Positions 54,708 to 63,580 are shown, counted from the stretch's first letter. The stretch: 64,000 nucleotides of DNA from Xenophilus sp. E41 (GCF_003671765.1 NZ_QPIB01000009.1:523713-587712); one strand, 5' to 3'. Translations and numbers: made by a program. The notes: a model not told the origin generated them from the letters alone.

Positions 54708-55561
54708 AATCGCTCAACGCCAAGGCGGCGCTGCTGTCGGTGCTGCTTTTGCTGCTCGTGCTGGGCATCTGGCACCTGGCCACCGCCACGGGCGCGACGG
54801 GCGGTGGTGCCACCGGCATGACGGCCGAGGAGATCGAGTACGCCCGCATGATGGGCAAGGACCCCGGCGCGGCCAAGGCCGGGGGTTTTCCGACGCCGCT
54901 GGAGATGGGCCGCACGGCGTGGAAGCACCTCGCGCACCCCTTCTACGACAACGGCCCCAACGACAAGGGCATCGCCATCCAGCTGGGCTACTCGCTCGCG
55001 CGCGTCGGGCTGGGCTTCGGCCTGGCCTGCCTGGTGGCGATCCCGCTGGGCTTCCTGATCGGCATGTCGCCGCTGGCCTACCGGGCGCTCGACCCCTTCA
55101 TCCAGGTGCTCAAGCCGATCAGCCCGCTGGCGTGGATGCCGCTGGCCCTCTACACCATCAAGGACTCGGGCGTGAGCGGCATCTTCGTGATCTTCATCTG
55201 CTCGGTCTGGCCGATGCTGGTCAACACGGCCTTCGGCGTGGCCTCGGTGCGGCGCGATTGGCTCAACGTGGCGCGCACGCTGGAGGTCAGCCCCTTGCGC
55301 AAGGCCTTCCGGGTGATCCTGCCGGCCGCTGCGCCGACCATCCTCACGGGCATGCGCATCAGCATGGGCATCGCGTGGCTGGTGATCGTCGCGGCCGAGA
55401 TGCTGGTCGGGGGCACGGGCATCGGCTACTTCGTCTGGAACGAGTGGAACAACCTGTCGCTGACCAACGTGATCTTCGCCATCCTGCTGATCGGCGTGGT
55501 CGGCATGCTGCTGGACCTCGCGTTCGGCCGCCTGCAGAAGGCCGTGACCTATGTGGAGTGA
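54704..55561 (+). CDS. ABC transporter permease (NrtB/CynB type)
   Basis: 285 residues. Inner-membrane channel of the cyanate/nitrate-type importer. Helix 1 is ALLSVLLLLLVLGIWHLATA, followed by a periplasmic loop, then four or five more helices (VGLGFGLACLVAIPLGFLIG, SGIFVIFICSVWPMLVNTAF, GIAWLVIVAAEMLVGGTGIG, VIFAILLIGVVGMLLDLAFG). The cytoplasmic coupling motif is LEVSPLRKAFRVILPAAAPT (EAA loop). Translation is coupled to the binding protein, and the ATPase gene follows 28 bp later. Confidence 0.92.
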   Translation: MKSLNAKAALLSVLLLLLVLGIWHLATATGATGGGATGMTAEEIEYARMMGKDPGAAKAGGFPTPLEMGRTAWKHLAHPFYDNGPNDKGIAIQLGYSLARVGLGFGLACLVAIPLGFLIGMSPLAYRALDPFIQVLKPISPLAWMPLALYTIKDSGVSGIFVIFICSVWPMLVNTAFGVASVRRDWLNVARTLEVSPLRKAFRVILPAAAPTILTGMRISMGIAWLVIVAAEMLVGGTGIGYFVWNEWNNLSLTNVIFAILLIGVVGMLLDLAFGRLQKAVTYVE

Positions 55562-55589
55562 ACATGGCAACGCATCGCCGGGCGCCACG

Positions 55590-56404
55590 ATGACAGCATC
55601 GACCCCTTCGCCGGACTTCCTTCGCGTGCAGGGCCTGGCGCGCTCCTTCCAGCCACAGCGGCCGGTGTTCGCCAACGTCGACTTCGAGGTCGCGTGCGGC
55701 GAGTTCGTCTGCATCATCGGGCACTCCGGCTGCGGCAAGACGACCATCCTCAACGTGCTGGCCGGCCTCGACCGCGCCAGCGCCGGCCATGTGTTCATGG
55801 ACGGCCGCGAGGTCGCCGGCCCCAGCCTGGAGCGGGGCGTGGTGTCCAGAGCCACGCGCTGCTGCCCTGGCTCACCGTGCGGCGCAACATCGCCTTCGCC
55901 GTCGAGTCGCGCCGGCCCGACTGGCGCCGGGACGAGGTGGCCGCGCATGTGGAGAAGTACGTGGCGATGGTGGGCCTCACGGCGGCGCTGGACAAGAAGC
56001 CGTCCGAGCTCTCGGGTGGCATGAAGCAGCGCGTGGGCATCGCGCGGGCCTTCGCCATCGAGCCGAAGATGCTGCTGCTCGACGAGCCCTTCGGGGCGCT
56101 GGACGCGCTCACCCGCGGCACCATCCAGGACGAGCTGACGGCGATCGTGCGGCGCACGCAGCAGACCGTCTTCATGATCACCCACGACGTGGACGAGGCC
56201 ATCCTGCTGGCCGACCGCGTGCTGATGATGCGCAACGGCGTGGAGCTGGCCGGCGGCGGCTGGCGGCCGGGCGGCATCGCCGAGTCGATCCGCATCGAGC
56301 TGCCGCGCGAGCGCACGCGCGGCACGCTGCACCACATGCCCGGCTACTACGAGCTGCGCAACCACATCGTCGACTTCCTCGTCACCCGGGCGCATGCCGC
56401 CTGA
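55590..56404 (+). pseudogene. ABC transporter ATPase (NrtD/CynD type), frameshifted
   Basis: Expected 272 residues. Frame 1 from ATG 55590 gives FLRVQGLARSFQPQRPVFAN and Walker A CIIGHSGCGKTTILNVLAGL up to GPSLERGVV. The Q-loop should then read FQSHALLPWLTVRRN; instead one T is missing at about 55844-55845 (GTGTCCAG for GTGTTCCAG), and the correct reading resumes one frame later with QSHALLPWLTVRRNIAFAVE, signature LSGGMKQRVGIARAFAIEPK, Walker B LLLDEPFGALDALTRG and MITHDVDEAILLADRVLMMR. Total length is 3n+2, consistent with a one-base loss. As written, the protein would lose its ATPase signature. A sequencing error is quite possible because the flanking genes are intact. Confidence 0.85.
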
Positions 56405-56445
56405 GGACTTCCAACCCCTCCCACACTGCACAAGGAGAGATATCC

Positions 56446-56889
56446 ATGAACCGCAACGACGTCACAGAAAAGATCATCGGCACCAAGGTGGCCAAGGGCA
56501 TCCAGTGGGCCGACGTGGCCACGAAGGTCGGCCTGTCCAAGGAATGGGTCACGGCCGCCTGCCTGGGCCAGATGACCCTCGACGCCGAGCAGGCCCGGGT
56601 GGTCGGCGAGATCTTCGGCCTCGACGCCGAGGAGCAGAAATGGCTGCAGGTGGTGCCGTACAAGGGTTCGCTGCCCACGGCCGTGCCCACCGACCCGCTG
56701 ATCTACCGCTGGTACGAGATCGTCAGCGTGTATGGCACCACCATCAAGGAGCTGATCCACGAAGAGTTCGGCGACGGCATCATGAGCGCCATCGACTTCA
56801 AGATGGACATCGTGCGCGAGCCCGACCCCAAGGGCGACCGCGTGAACGTGGTGCTGTCGGGCAAGTTCCTGCCCTACAAGACCTACTGA
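56446..56889 (+). CDS. cynS: cyanase (cyanate hydratase)
   Basis: 147 residues, AAGGAGAG about 9 bp before ATG 56446. Converts cyanate and bicarbonate to ammonia and carbon dioxide as a decamer. Catalytic residues known from E. coli appear as R88 and E91 in LIYRWYEIVSVYGTTIKELI and S114 in FGDGIMSAIDFKMDI. The N-terminal helical domain (IIGTKVAKGIQWADVATKVG) matches the family. It ends the transporter operon: the cell imports cyanate and uses it as nitrogen, or detoxifies it. Confidence 0.96.
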   Translation: MNRNDVTEKIIGTKVAKGIQWADVATKVGLSKEWVTAACLGQMTLDAEQARVVGEIFGLDAEEQKWLQVVPYKGSLPTAVPTDPLIYRWYEIVSVYGTTIKELIHEEFGDGIMSAIDFKMDIVREPDPKGDRVNVVLSGKFLPYKTY

Positions 56890-56896
56890 GCGGCGT

Positions 56897-57640
56897 TCAG
56901 GCGGCCGCGGCGGGCGCGACGGAGGCGCCTTCGATGCGGTGGCGCGCCAGCGCGTCGGCCACGAAGCCGCTGGCCTTCATGTCCTCGACGAAGGTGGCGA
57001 GGAAGGCCGCCGCTTCGGGGCCCCGGCCTGCCGGCAGGCCCATCGCCTGCTGGATCACCATGAAGCGGCCGGGCAGCATGCGCAGCGACGCGTCGTCGCG
57101 CGCCCAGCCTTCGAGCAGCTGGCGGATGCCGGCCGCCACCTCGATGCCGCCCGCCTCGACCGCGTCGCGCACGGCAGCCGCGTTGGGCAGGCGCTCGATC
57201 GCGGCCGCCTTGAGTTCGCGCGTGAGGAAGAGGTCGTAGGCGCTGCCCGCACCGACGCCCACGCGCATGCCGGCGCGGTCGACTTCGGCGTTGTCCTGCA
57301 GCGCCGAAGCGGCCGGCACGAGGTAGCTGCCTTCGATGAGCACGTAAGGCGCGGTGAAGCGCAGGCCTTCGCCGCGTGCCGGATCGATGGCGAAGAAGCC
57401 GATGTCCGCCTGCTCGCCGCGCACCGCCTCGACCGACTGCGCCGCCTTGTCGAACACCTTCAGCTCGACGGGCAGGCCCAGGCGCGCACCGAGCGCGCGG
57501 GCCAGGTCGACGGAGACGCCGGACGGCTCGCCAGTCGCCGCGTCGCGCCCCGCCAGGATAGGGTTGCCGAGGTTGATGGAGGCGCGCAGCACGCCGGTCG
57601 GCGCGAAGGCCTGGAGCAGGGCAGGGGACGGTGCGGTCAT
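56897..57640 (-). CDS. solute-binding protein family 3 domain protein without signal peptide
   Basis: 247 residues from ATG 57638-57640. The fold is the amino-acid-type periplasmic binding protein: LRASINLGNPILAGRDAATG, PSGVSVDLARALGARLGLPV, FDKAAQSVEAVRGEQADIGF, FTAPYVLIEGSYLVPAASAL, MRVGVGAGSAYDLFLTRELK, MVIQQAMGLPAGRGPEAAAF. No signal peptide is present at this start or at the only upstream start (MRRKLAGTFAPCRHTM). It may act in the cytoplasm as a sensor or enzyme, as some family members do. Convergent with cynS (7 bp apart) and downstream of the response regulator gene on the same strand. Confidence 0.75.
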   Translation of the reverse strand: MTAPSPALLQAFAPTGVLRASINLGNPILAGRDAATGEPSGVSVDLARALGARLGLPVELKVFDKAAQSVEAVRGEQADIGFFAIDPARGEGLRFTAPYVLIEGSYLVPAASALQDNAEVDRAGMRVGVGAGSAYDLFLTRELKAAAIERLPNAAAVRDAVEAGGIEVAAGIRQLLEGWARDDASLRMLPGRFMVIQQAMGLPAGRGPEAAAFLATFVEDMKASGFVADALARHRIEGASVAPAAAA

Positions 57641-57697
57641 GGTGTGGCGGCAAGGGGCAAAGGTGCCGGCCAGTTTACGGCGCACGCCCCGCGCTGC

Positions 57698-58594
57698 TCA
57701 GTCCAGGTGGCCACTGGCCAGTGCGGCCGCCGCGGCGCGCGTCTCCACCCCCAGCTTCTCGAAGATGTGCTCCAGGTGCTTGTTCACCGTGCGCGGGCTC
57801 ATGCCCAGGATCTCGGCGATGTCGCGGTTGGTCTTGCCCTTGGCCAGCCAGGACAACACCTCGGTCTCGCGCGGCGTGAGGGCCGCCTCGCCCAGGCGCG
57901 AGGCACCGCTGGGCCCGCGGTCCTGCGCCAGCAGCAGCATCGTCTCGCCCAGGGTCGCGGTGCCCAGGTTGCGTGCCGACAGCCGCTGGCCGGTGGTCGT
58001 GGTCAGCCGCTCGGTGCCGCCCTGCAGCACCGGCGCCAGCGCGGGCGGCAGGTGACCGGGCAACGGCGCCTGCGGCAGGCCCTGCAACCAGGCGGCGGCC
58101 TGCGGCGACAGCCAGGCGATGCGGCCCTGCGCGTCGACGAAGACCACGCCCATGCCCGCCACGTCGACCGCGTCGCGCGCCATGCGGGTGATGCGCGCGT
58201 TGCGCGTGTGGGTGTGCAGCCGGGCCAGCACCTCCTGCGCGCGGATGGGCTTGACCACGTAGTCCACGCCGCCCGACTCGAAGCCTTCCACCACGTGCGG
58301 CGTTTCGGACAGCCCGGTCATGAACAGCACCGGGATGTGGGCCAGCGCCGCGTTGGCCTTGATGCGCCGGCAGGTGTCGAAGCCCGACAAGCCGGGCAGC
58401 ATGCCGTCGAGCAGGATGGCGTCGGGCACGACCAGTTCCAGCCGTTCCAGCGCGCTCTCGCCGTCGCCGGCCACCAGCACGGTGTAGCCGCTCGATTCGA
58501 GCGTGTCGCACAGCATGCCCAGGCTGCTGGGCGCGTCGTCCACCACGAGGACGACGGGGCGTTCGGCGTCAGAGGTCGAGGGCGACGGCATCAT
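57698..58594 (-). CDS. response regulator with PAS and LuxR-type DNA-binding domains
   Basis: 298 residues. Receiver: VVLVVDDAPSSLGMLCDTLE, AILLDGMLPGLSGFDTCRRI (phosphorylated Asp), VLFMTGLSETPHVVEGFES, VDYVVKPIRAQEVLARL. A PAS-like middle section (VDVAGMGVVFVDAQGRIAWL then SPQAAAWLQGLPQAP) follows, then the LuxR helix-turn-helix ALTPRETEVLSWLAKGKTNR and DIAEILGMSPRTVNKHLEHI. The start lies 26 bp inside the end of the hybrid kinase gene, so the two are coupled. It presumably activates urea-related genes (inference from position). Confidence 0.9.
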   Translation of the reverse strand: MMPSPSTSDAERPVVLVVDDAPSSLGMLCDTLESSGYTVLVAGDGESALERLELVVPDAILLDGMLPGLSGFDTCRRIKANAALAHIPVLFMTGLSETPHVVEGFESGGVDYVVKPIRAQEVLARLHTHTRNARITRMARDAVDVAGMGVVFVDAQGRIAWLSPQAAAWLQGLPQAPLPGHLPPALAPVLQGGTERLTTTTGQRLSARNLGTATLGETMLLLAQDRGPSGASRLGEAALTPRETEVLSWLAKGKTNRDIAEILGMSPRTVNKHLEHIFEKLGVETRAAAAALASGHLD

Positions 58595-61500
58595 CGGCGA
58601 TCACTTTCCTGAGTTGGTCGAGTTCGAAGCGCGACACCAGGCCGCGCAGCTGGGTGCAGGCCGCGGCCAGCTCGGGCCGCTCGGCCGCGATGCGGTCCAG
58701 CGCCTGCTGCAGGCCGCGCACGTGGCCGATCTGGGCCAGGTGCAGCAGTTCGGCGCGGGCCTCCTCGGGCAGGGCGATGGTGCCGGGCGTCGGAGGTGCG
58801 TCCATGCGCACCGGCGGCGCCGGGGTGTGCACCAGCCATTCCAGGCCCAGGTGCCGCTCGAGCGCGGCGATGAGTTCGGATTCGATCACCGGCTTGCCCA
58901 CGAAGCCCTGGCAGCCGGCCTCGCGCAGCCGGTCGGCCTGGTTCTCGAACACGTTGGCCGAGACGATGATGATCGGCACCCGGTCGAAGCCGGCCGCGCG
59001 CACGTGGCGGGCCGTGTCCCAGCCGTCCATGTCGTCCATGCTCAGGTCCAGCAGGATGGCCGAGGGCTGGTGGTCGCGCAGGCTGTCCAGGCACTCGGTG
59101 CCGCTGGCGGCTTCGCGCACGTCGAAGCCCAGGGGCATGAGCAGCCCGGCCAGCATCTGGCGCTGCACCGGCTGGTCGTCCACCACCAGCAGCGTGCGGC
59201 GCGGGCCGAAGTAGCCGGAAATGGGCCGCTGCGGCTCGGCCTGCGGGCCGGGGTCCGCCACCTCGCGCAGGTAGATGCGCACGCTGAAGGTGCTCCCCTG
59301 GCTGGAGCTGTCGGCCAGCGCGAGCTCGCCGCCCATGAGCGAGGTGAGCAGGCCGGTGATCGTCAGGCCCAGGCCGGTGCCCGGCTCGCCCGCACGCCGG
59401 CCGACGCTGCCGCGCTCGAAGGGCAGGAAGATGCGCTGGCGGTCCTGCGGCGCGACGCCGGGGCCGGTGTCGATGACGTCGAAGCGCAGCACCTCGCGGC
59501 GCGCGTCCACCTGCAGCGTGACGGTGCCGGCCTCGGTGAAGCGCACCGCGTTGGCCAGCAGGTTGATGAGGATCTGACGCAGGCGCTTGGCGTCGGCCTG
59601 CACCCAGTCCGGCAGCCGGCCCAGGTGGGTGTAGACGAAGGCCAGCCCCTTGTTCTCGGCCTGCGGGCGCACCATGCGCACCAGCTCGTCGAGGAAGGCC
59701 GGCAGCGCCAGCGGCGCCGGCTCCAGCTGCAGGCGGCCGGCCTCGATGCGCGCCAGGTCGAGCAGGCCGTCGATGAGGCCCAGCATGTGCTCGCCGCTGC
59801 GGTGGATGGTCTGCACCGCGCCGTGCACCGAGGTCGGCGTGGCGGCGGCCGGCTCGGACTTGAGCAGGATCTGCGAGTAGCCCAGGATGCTGTTGAGCGG
59901 CGTGCGCAGCTCGTGCGTCATGCCGGCCACGTAGCGCGTCTTGGCCTGGTTGGCCGCCTCGGCCGCCTCCTTGGCGGCCTGCAGCGCGGCGTCGGTGCGC
60001 TGGTGGGCCTCGATCTCCACCGTCAGCAGGTGGTTGTGGCGGTTGGACTCCTCCTGCGCCATGTGGCGGCTCTCGCTGCCCAGCACCACCCACCAGGCCG
60101 CCACCGCCGCCACCAGCGACAGCAGCGCGAAGACCTTGAGGAAGGGCGTGCGCAGCGCCTCGTTGGGCATGCCGCCGGCACCGATCAGCTCCTGGGCGTA
60201 GACGATGCCCATGATGGTGGCCAGCAGCGCCACCAGCGAGAAGGCCACCACCAGGTAGTGCGCCACGCGGAAGTTCAGGCGCGCCGACAGCCGGGCCGGC
60301 AGCAGCGCCTGCAGCCAGCCGCTGATCTGCTCGGCGGCGCGCGAGTCGGTCTTGCAGCGGTCGTGGCAGCGCGACTCGAGCGTGCAGCACAGCGAGCAGA
60401 TCGGCGCGCTGTAGGCCGGGCAGAAGGCCATGTCCTCGGCCTCGAAGCGGTTGTCGCACACATGGCAGGTCACGCTCTGGCCGGGCGTCCAGTGCTGCAG
60501 GTCCTGCCGGGCCAGGTAGTAGCGACCGCGCGTGCGCCAGGCTAGCAGCGGCGACACCACGAGGGCAGTCGCCAGCGCGATGAAGGGCGAGAAGGCGGCG
60601 GCCCAGTGCCCCAGCAGGCCGGCGTAGGCGACCATCGCCAGTCCGGCCGCCACCAGCGTGGCCACCAGGCCGACCGGGTTGATGTCGTACAGGTGCGCCC
60701 GCTTGAACTCGATCACCTTGGGGCTGAAGCCCAGCGGCTTGTTGATCACCAGGTCGGCCACCAGCGCGCCGACCCAGGCGATGGCGATGTTGCTGTACAA
60801 CCCCAGCACCTTCTCCAGCGCGCCGAAGACGCCCAGCGTCATCAGCAGCACCGCGATCAGCACGTTGAAGACCAGCCACACCACGCGCCCCGGGTGGCTG
60901 TGCGTGAGCCGGGCGAAGAAGTTCGACCAGGCCAGCGAGCCCGCATAGGCGTTGGTCAGGTTGATCTTCATCTGCGAGACGACCACGAAGAGCGTGGTCA
61001 CCGCCATGACCATGGCCGGGTCCTGCAGCACGTAGGCGAAGCCGGCCAGGTACATGCGGGTGGGCTCCACCGCGTGCTCGGCCGGGATCTCGTGCTGCAG
61101 CGCCAGGAAGGCCAGGAAGGCGCCGCCCAGCATCTTGAGCATGCCGGGCACGATCCAGCCCGGGCCGGCGATGAGCACCGCGGCCCACCAGCGCCCGCGG
61201 TTGGCGGCCGTCTTCTCGGGCAGGAAGCGCAGGTAGTCCACCTGTTCGCCGATCTGCACCACCAGCGCGAAGGCCACGGTGGCGCCGGCGCCGAACATCA
61301 GCGGGTCGAAGCCGCTGCTGCCCGACACGCGCCCCACGAGGCTGGTGAAGTCGGCGTACAGCTGCGGGTTCTTCGCCAGCACCGCGAGGAAGGGCAGGAA
61401 GAACAGCACGATCCAGATCGGCTGGCTCCACAACTGCAGGCCGGAGATGAGCGTGATGCCGCGCATCACCAGTGGAATGATGACGAGCGACGAGGCCAGG

Positions 61501-61964
61501 TACAGCACCGGCAGCGGCCAGTCCAGGTACATCTGCAGCGCCAGCGCCAGGATGGCCGCCTCCAGCGCGAAGAAGATGAAGGTGAAGCTCGCGTAGATCA
61601 GCGAGGTGATGGTCGAGCCCAGGTAGCCGAAGCCGGCGCCGCGGGTGAGCAGGTCCATGTCCACGCCGTGCCGCGCCGCGTAGTAGGAGATCGGCAGGCC
61701 GGTGAGGAAGGTGATCAGGCCCACCACCAGGATGGCCCAGACCGCGTTGGAGAAGCCGTACGACAGAGCGATGGCGCCGCCGATCGCCTCCAGCGCCAGG
61801 AAGGAGGTGGCACCGAAGGCGGCATTGGCCACGCGGAACTCCGACCACTTGCGGAAGCTGCGCGGCGTGTAGCGCAGGGCGTAGTCCTCCAGCGTCTCGT
61901 TCGCGACCCAGGTGTTGTAGTCGCGCCGGATGCGGAAGATCTTCTGGCCGGAAAGGGGTTGCAT
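58569..61964 (-). CDS. hybrid sensor histidine kinase with N-terminal NCS1 permease domain
   Basis: 1131 residues from ATG 61962-61964. Residues 15-475 form an NCS1 (purine/cytosine/allantoin) permease-like domain with about 12 helices: FRKWSEFRVANAAFGATSFL, ALEAIGGAIALSYGFSNAVW, LLTRGAGFGYLGSTITSLIY, VVVSQMKINLTNAYAGSLAW. A Cys/His cluster at 500-537 (CHVCDNRFEAEDMAFC, CSLCC, CHDRC) resembles a zinc ribbon. Two more helices follow (568-630), then HisKA with H684 (VAGMTHELRTPLNSILGYSQ), HATPase (NLLANAVRFTEAG, GTGLGLTITGLL), a receiver with D973 (AILLDLSMDDMDGWDTARHV) and a helical tail. It likely senses a transported compound, such as urea or a purine breakdown product, and is divergent from urtA. 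Confidence 0.9.
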   Translation of the reverse strand: MQPLSGQKIFRIRRDYNTWVANETLEDYALRYTPRSFRKWSEFRVANAAFGATSFLALEAIGGAIALSYGFSNAVWAILVVGLITFLTGLPISYYAARHGVDMDLLTRGAGFGYLGSTITSLIYASFTFIFFALEAAILALALQMYLDWPLPVLYLASSLVIIPLVMRGITLISGLQLWSQPIWIVLFFLPFLAVLAKNPQLYADFTSLVGRVSGSSGFDPLMFGAGATVAFALVVQIGEQVDYLRFLPEKTAANRGRWWAAVLIAGPGWIVPGMLKMLGGAFLAFLALQHEIPAEHAVEPTRMYLAGFAYVLQDPAMVMAVTTLFVVVSQMKINLTNAYAGSLAWSNFFARLTHSHPGRVVWLVFNVLIAVLLMTLGVFGALEKVLGLYSNIAIAWVGALVADLVINKPLGFSPKVIEFKRAHLYDINPVGLVATLVAAGLAMVAYAGLLGHWAAAFSPFIALATALVVSPLLAWRTRGRYYLARQDLQHWTPGQSVTCHVCDNRFEAEDMAFCPAYSAPICSLCCTLESRCHDRCKTDSRAAEQISGWLQALLPARLSARLNFRVAHYLVVAFSLVALLATIMGIVYAQELIGAGGMPNEALRTPFLKVFALLSLVAAVAAWWVVLGSESRHMAQEESNRHNHLLTVEIEAHQRTDAALQAAKEAAEAANQAKTRYVAGMTHELRTPLNSILGYSQILLKSEPAAATPTSVHGAVQTIHRSGEHMLGLIDGLLDLARIEAGRLQLEPAPLALPAFLDELVRMVRPQAENKGLAFVYTHLGRLPDWVQADAKRLRQILINLLANAVRFTEAGTVTLQVDARREVLRFDVIDTGPGVAPQDRQRIFLPFERGSVGRRAGEPGTGLGLTITGLLTSLMGGELALADSSSQGSTFSVRIYLREVADPGPQAEPQRPISGYFGPRRTLLVVDDQPVQRQMLAGLLMPLGFDVREAASGTECLDSLRDHQPSAILLDLSMDDMDGWDTARHVRAAGFDRVPIIIVSANVFENQADRLREAGCQGFVGKPVIESELIAALERHLGLEWLVHTPAPPVRMDAPPTPGTIALPEEARAELLHLAQIGHVRGLQQALDRIAAERPELAAACTQLRGLVSRFELDQLRKVIADDAVALDL

Positions 61965-62217
61965 CGAAGGGTCTCGCGAAAGCGGGCAGGCGAGCCGTCT
62001 TGCAAGAAGCGATCCGCGGGCGCTGTCTCCAGGGTGCCCGGCACCGCAGCACGCCCGCGCAGTCTGCCGCCGCGGCCGCCGCATGCCGCTACGTTGAATG
62101 ACGTATTCGCCGTGCGTAGGGCCGTTCCTACAGTGGCGGCCATGGTGCTTCGCGGCACCTCCCGCTGCACCCCGATGGTGCGGCGAGGCCCCTTCGCCAC
62201 TCAACCTGGAGCCTTCG
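61965..62217. promoter_or_regulatory. divergent promoter region of the sensor kinase and urt genes
   Basis: 253 bp without a gene. A less GC-rich centre (62090-62140) contains TTGAATGACGTATTCGCC and the arms CGTAGGG and CCTACAG around 62115-62134 that could form a regulator site. No clear -10 box is assigned. Confidence 0.35.
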
Positions 62218-63480
62218 ATGTCCCGACCCCAAGACCCCTCCGACCTCCTCGCGCTGCGCCGCCGCCGGCTGCTGCAGGGCGCGGCGGCCCTGCCCGTGAT
62301 GGGCCTGGGCGGCCTGGCCTTCGGCCAGACCCCGCCGACCGCCAAGGTGAACACCACCAAGCTGGCGGTGACCGACACCGAAGTCACCGTGGGGCAGCTG
62401 CATTCGTCCTCGGGCACCATGGCCATCTCGGAAACCGGCTCGATCCAGGCCGAGCAGCTCGCGATCGACCAGATCAACGCCATGGGCGGCATCCTGGGCC
62501 GCAAGATCAAGGTCATCAAGGAAGACGGCGCTTCCGACTGGCCGACCTTCGCCGAGAAGAGCAAGAAGCTGCTGGTCAACGACAAGGTGGCCTGCGTCTT
62601 CGGCTGCTGGACCAGCGCCTCGCGCAAGGCGGTGCTGCCCGTCTTCGAGAAGGAGAACGGCCTGCTGTACTACCCCACCTTCTACGAAGGCCTGGAGCAG
62701 AGCAAGAACGTGATCTACACGGGCCAGGAAGCCACGCAGCAGATCATCTACGGCCTGGACTGGGGTGCGAAGGAGAAGAAGGCCAAGACCTTCTTCCTGG
62801 TCGGTTCCGACTACATCTGGCCGCGCACCTCGATGAAGATCGCGCGCAAGCACATCGAGACGGTGGGCAAGCTGGGCAGCGTGAAGGGCGAGGAGTACTA
62901 CCCGCTGGGCCACACCAACTTCAACTCGCTCATCAACAAGATCAAGGTGGCCAAGCCCGACTGCATCTTCGCGGCCGTGGTGGGCGGCTCCAACGTGGCC
63001 TTCTACAAGCAGCTCAAGGCCGCGGGCATCACCGGCGACAAGCAGTTCCTGCTGACGCTGTCGGTCACCGAGGACGAGATGACCGGCGTGGGCGGCGAGA
63101 ACTTCGCCGGCTTCTACTCGTCGATGAAGTACTTCCAGACGCTGGACAACGCGAACAACAAGAAGTTCGTCGAGGCCTTCAAGGCCAAGTACGGCAAGGA
63201 CGCGGTGATCGGCGACGTCACGCAGGCCGGCTACCTGGGCCCCTGGCTGTGGAAGGCCGCGGTGGAGAAGGCCGGCAGCTTCGACGTCGACAAGGTGGTG
63301 GCCGCATCGCCCGGCATCGAGCTCAAGACCGCGCCCGAGGGCTACGTGAAGCTGGACGCCAACCACCACCTGTGGAGCAAGTCGCGCATCGCGCAGGGCC
63401 AGCCCGACGGCACCTTCAAGGTGGTGGCCGAGTCGCCGGACCTGATCAAGCCGGACCCGTTCCCGAAAGGCTACCAGTAA
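62218..63480 (+). CDS. urtA: urea ABC transporter substrate-binding protein
   Basis: 420 residues from ATG 62218, GGAG 9 bp upstream. Twin-arginine signal (RRRRLLQGAAALPVMGLGGL then AFGQ). The mature protein is a branched-chain-amino-acid-type receptor specialised for urea: VTVGQLHSSSGTMAISETGS, AIDQINAMGGILGRKIKVIK, VFGCWTSASRKAVLPVFEKE then NGLLYYPTFYEGLEQS, TGQEATQQIIYGLDWG, FFLVGSDYIWPRTSMKIARK, PDCIFAAVVGGSNVAFYKQL and NHHLWSKSRIAQ. The order urtA-urtB follows. Expression is probably nitrogen-controlled and linked to the divergent sensor system. Confidence 0.95.
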   Translation: MSRPQDPSDLLALRRRRLLQGAAALPVMGLGGLAFGQTPPTAKVNTTKLAVTDTEVTVGQLHSSSGTMAISETGSIQAEQLAIDQINAMGGILGRKIKVIKEDGASDWPTFAEKSKKLLVNDKVACVFGCWTSASRKAVLPVFEKENGLLYYPTFYEGLEQSKNVIYTGQEATQQIIYGLDWGAKEKKAKTFFLVGSDYIWPRTSMKIARKHIETVGKLGSVKGEEYYPLGHTNFNSLINKIKVAKPDCIFAAVVGGSNVAFYKQLKAAGITGDKQFLLTLSVTEDEMTGVGGENFAGFYSSMKYFQTLDNANNKKFVEAFKAKYGKDAVIGDVTQAGYLGPWLWKAAVEKAGSFDVDKVVAASPGIELKTAPEGYVKLDANHHLWSKSRIAQGQPDGTFKVVAESPDLIKPDPFPKGYQ

Positions 63481-63494
63481 GCCCACCCCCGTTT

Positions 63495-63580
63495 GGCTCG
63501 CCTCGCGGCGAGCCGATACCCCCTCAAGGGGGCACACCCTACGGCCCGGCAAAGCCGGTTCCGTGGGTGTCCCCGGGCGG
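63495..63580. repeat. multi-hairpin intergenic element between urtA and urtB
   Basis: Three perfect stems in a row: GGCTCGCC-TCGC-GGCGAGCC (63495-63514), CCCCCT-CA-AGGGGG (63519-63532) and CCGGC-AAA-GCCGG (63546-63558), the last enclosed by ACACCC / GGGTGT. No T-run follows. It resembles mosaic intergenic repeats recalled from Acidovorax/Variovorax. It would protect urtA mRNA and reduce urtB readthrough, giving more binding protein than permease. Confidence 0.65.
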
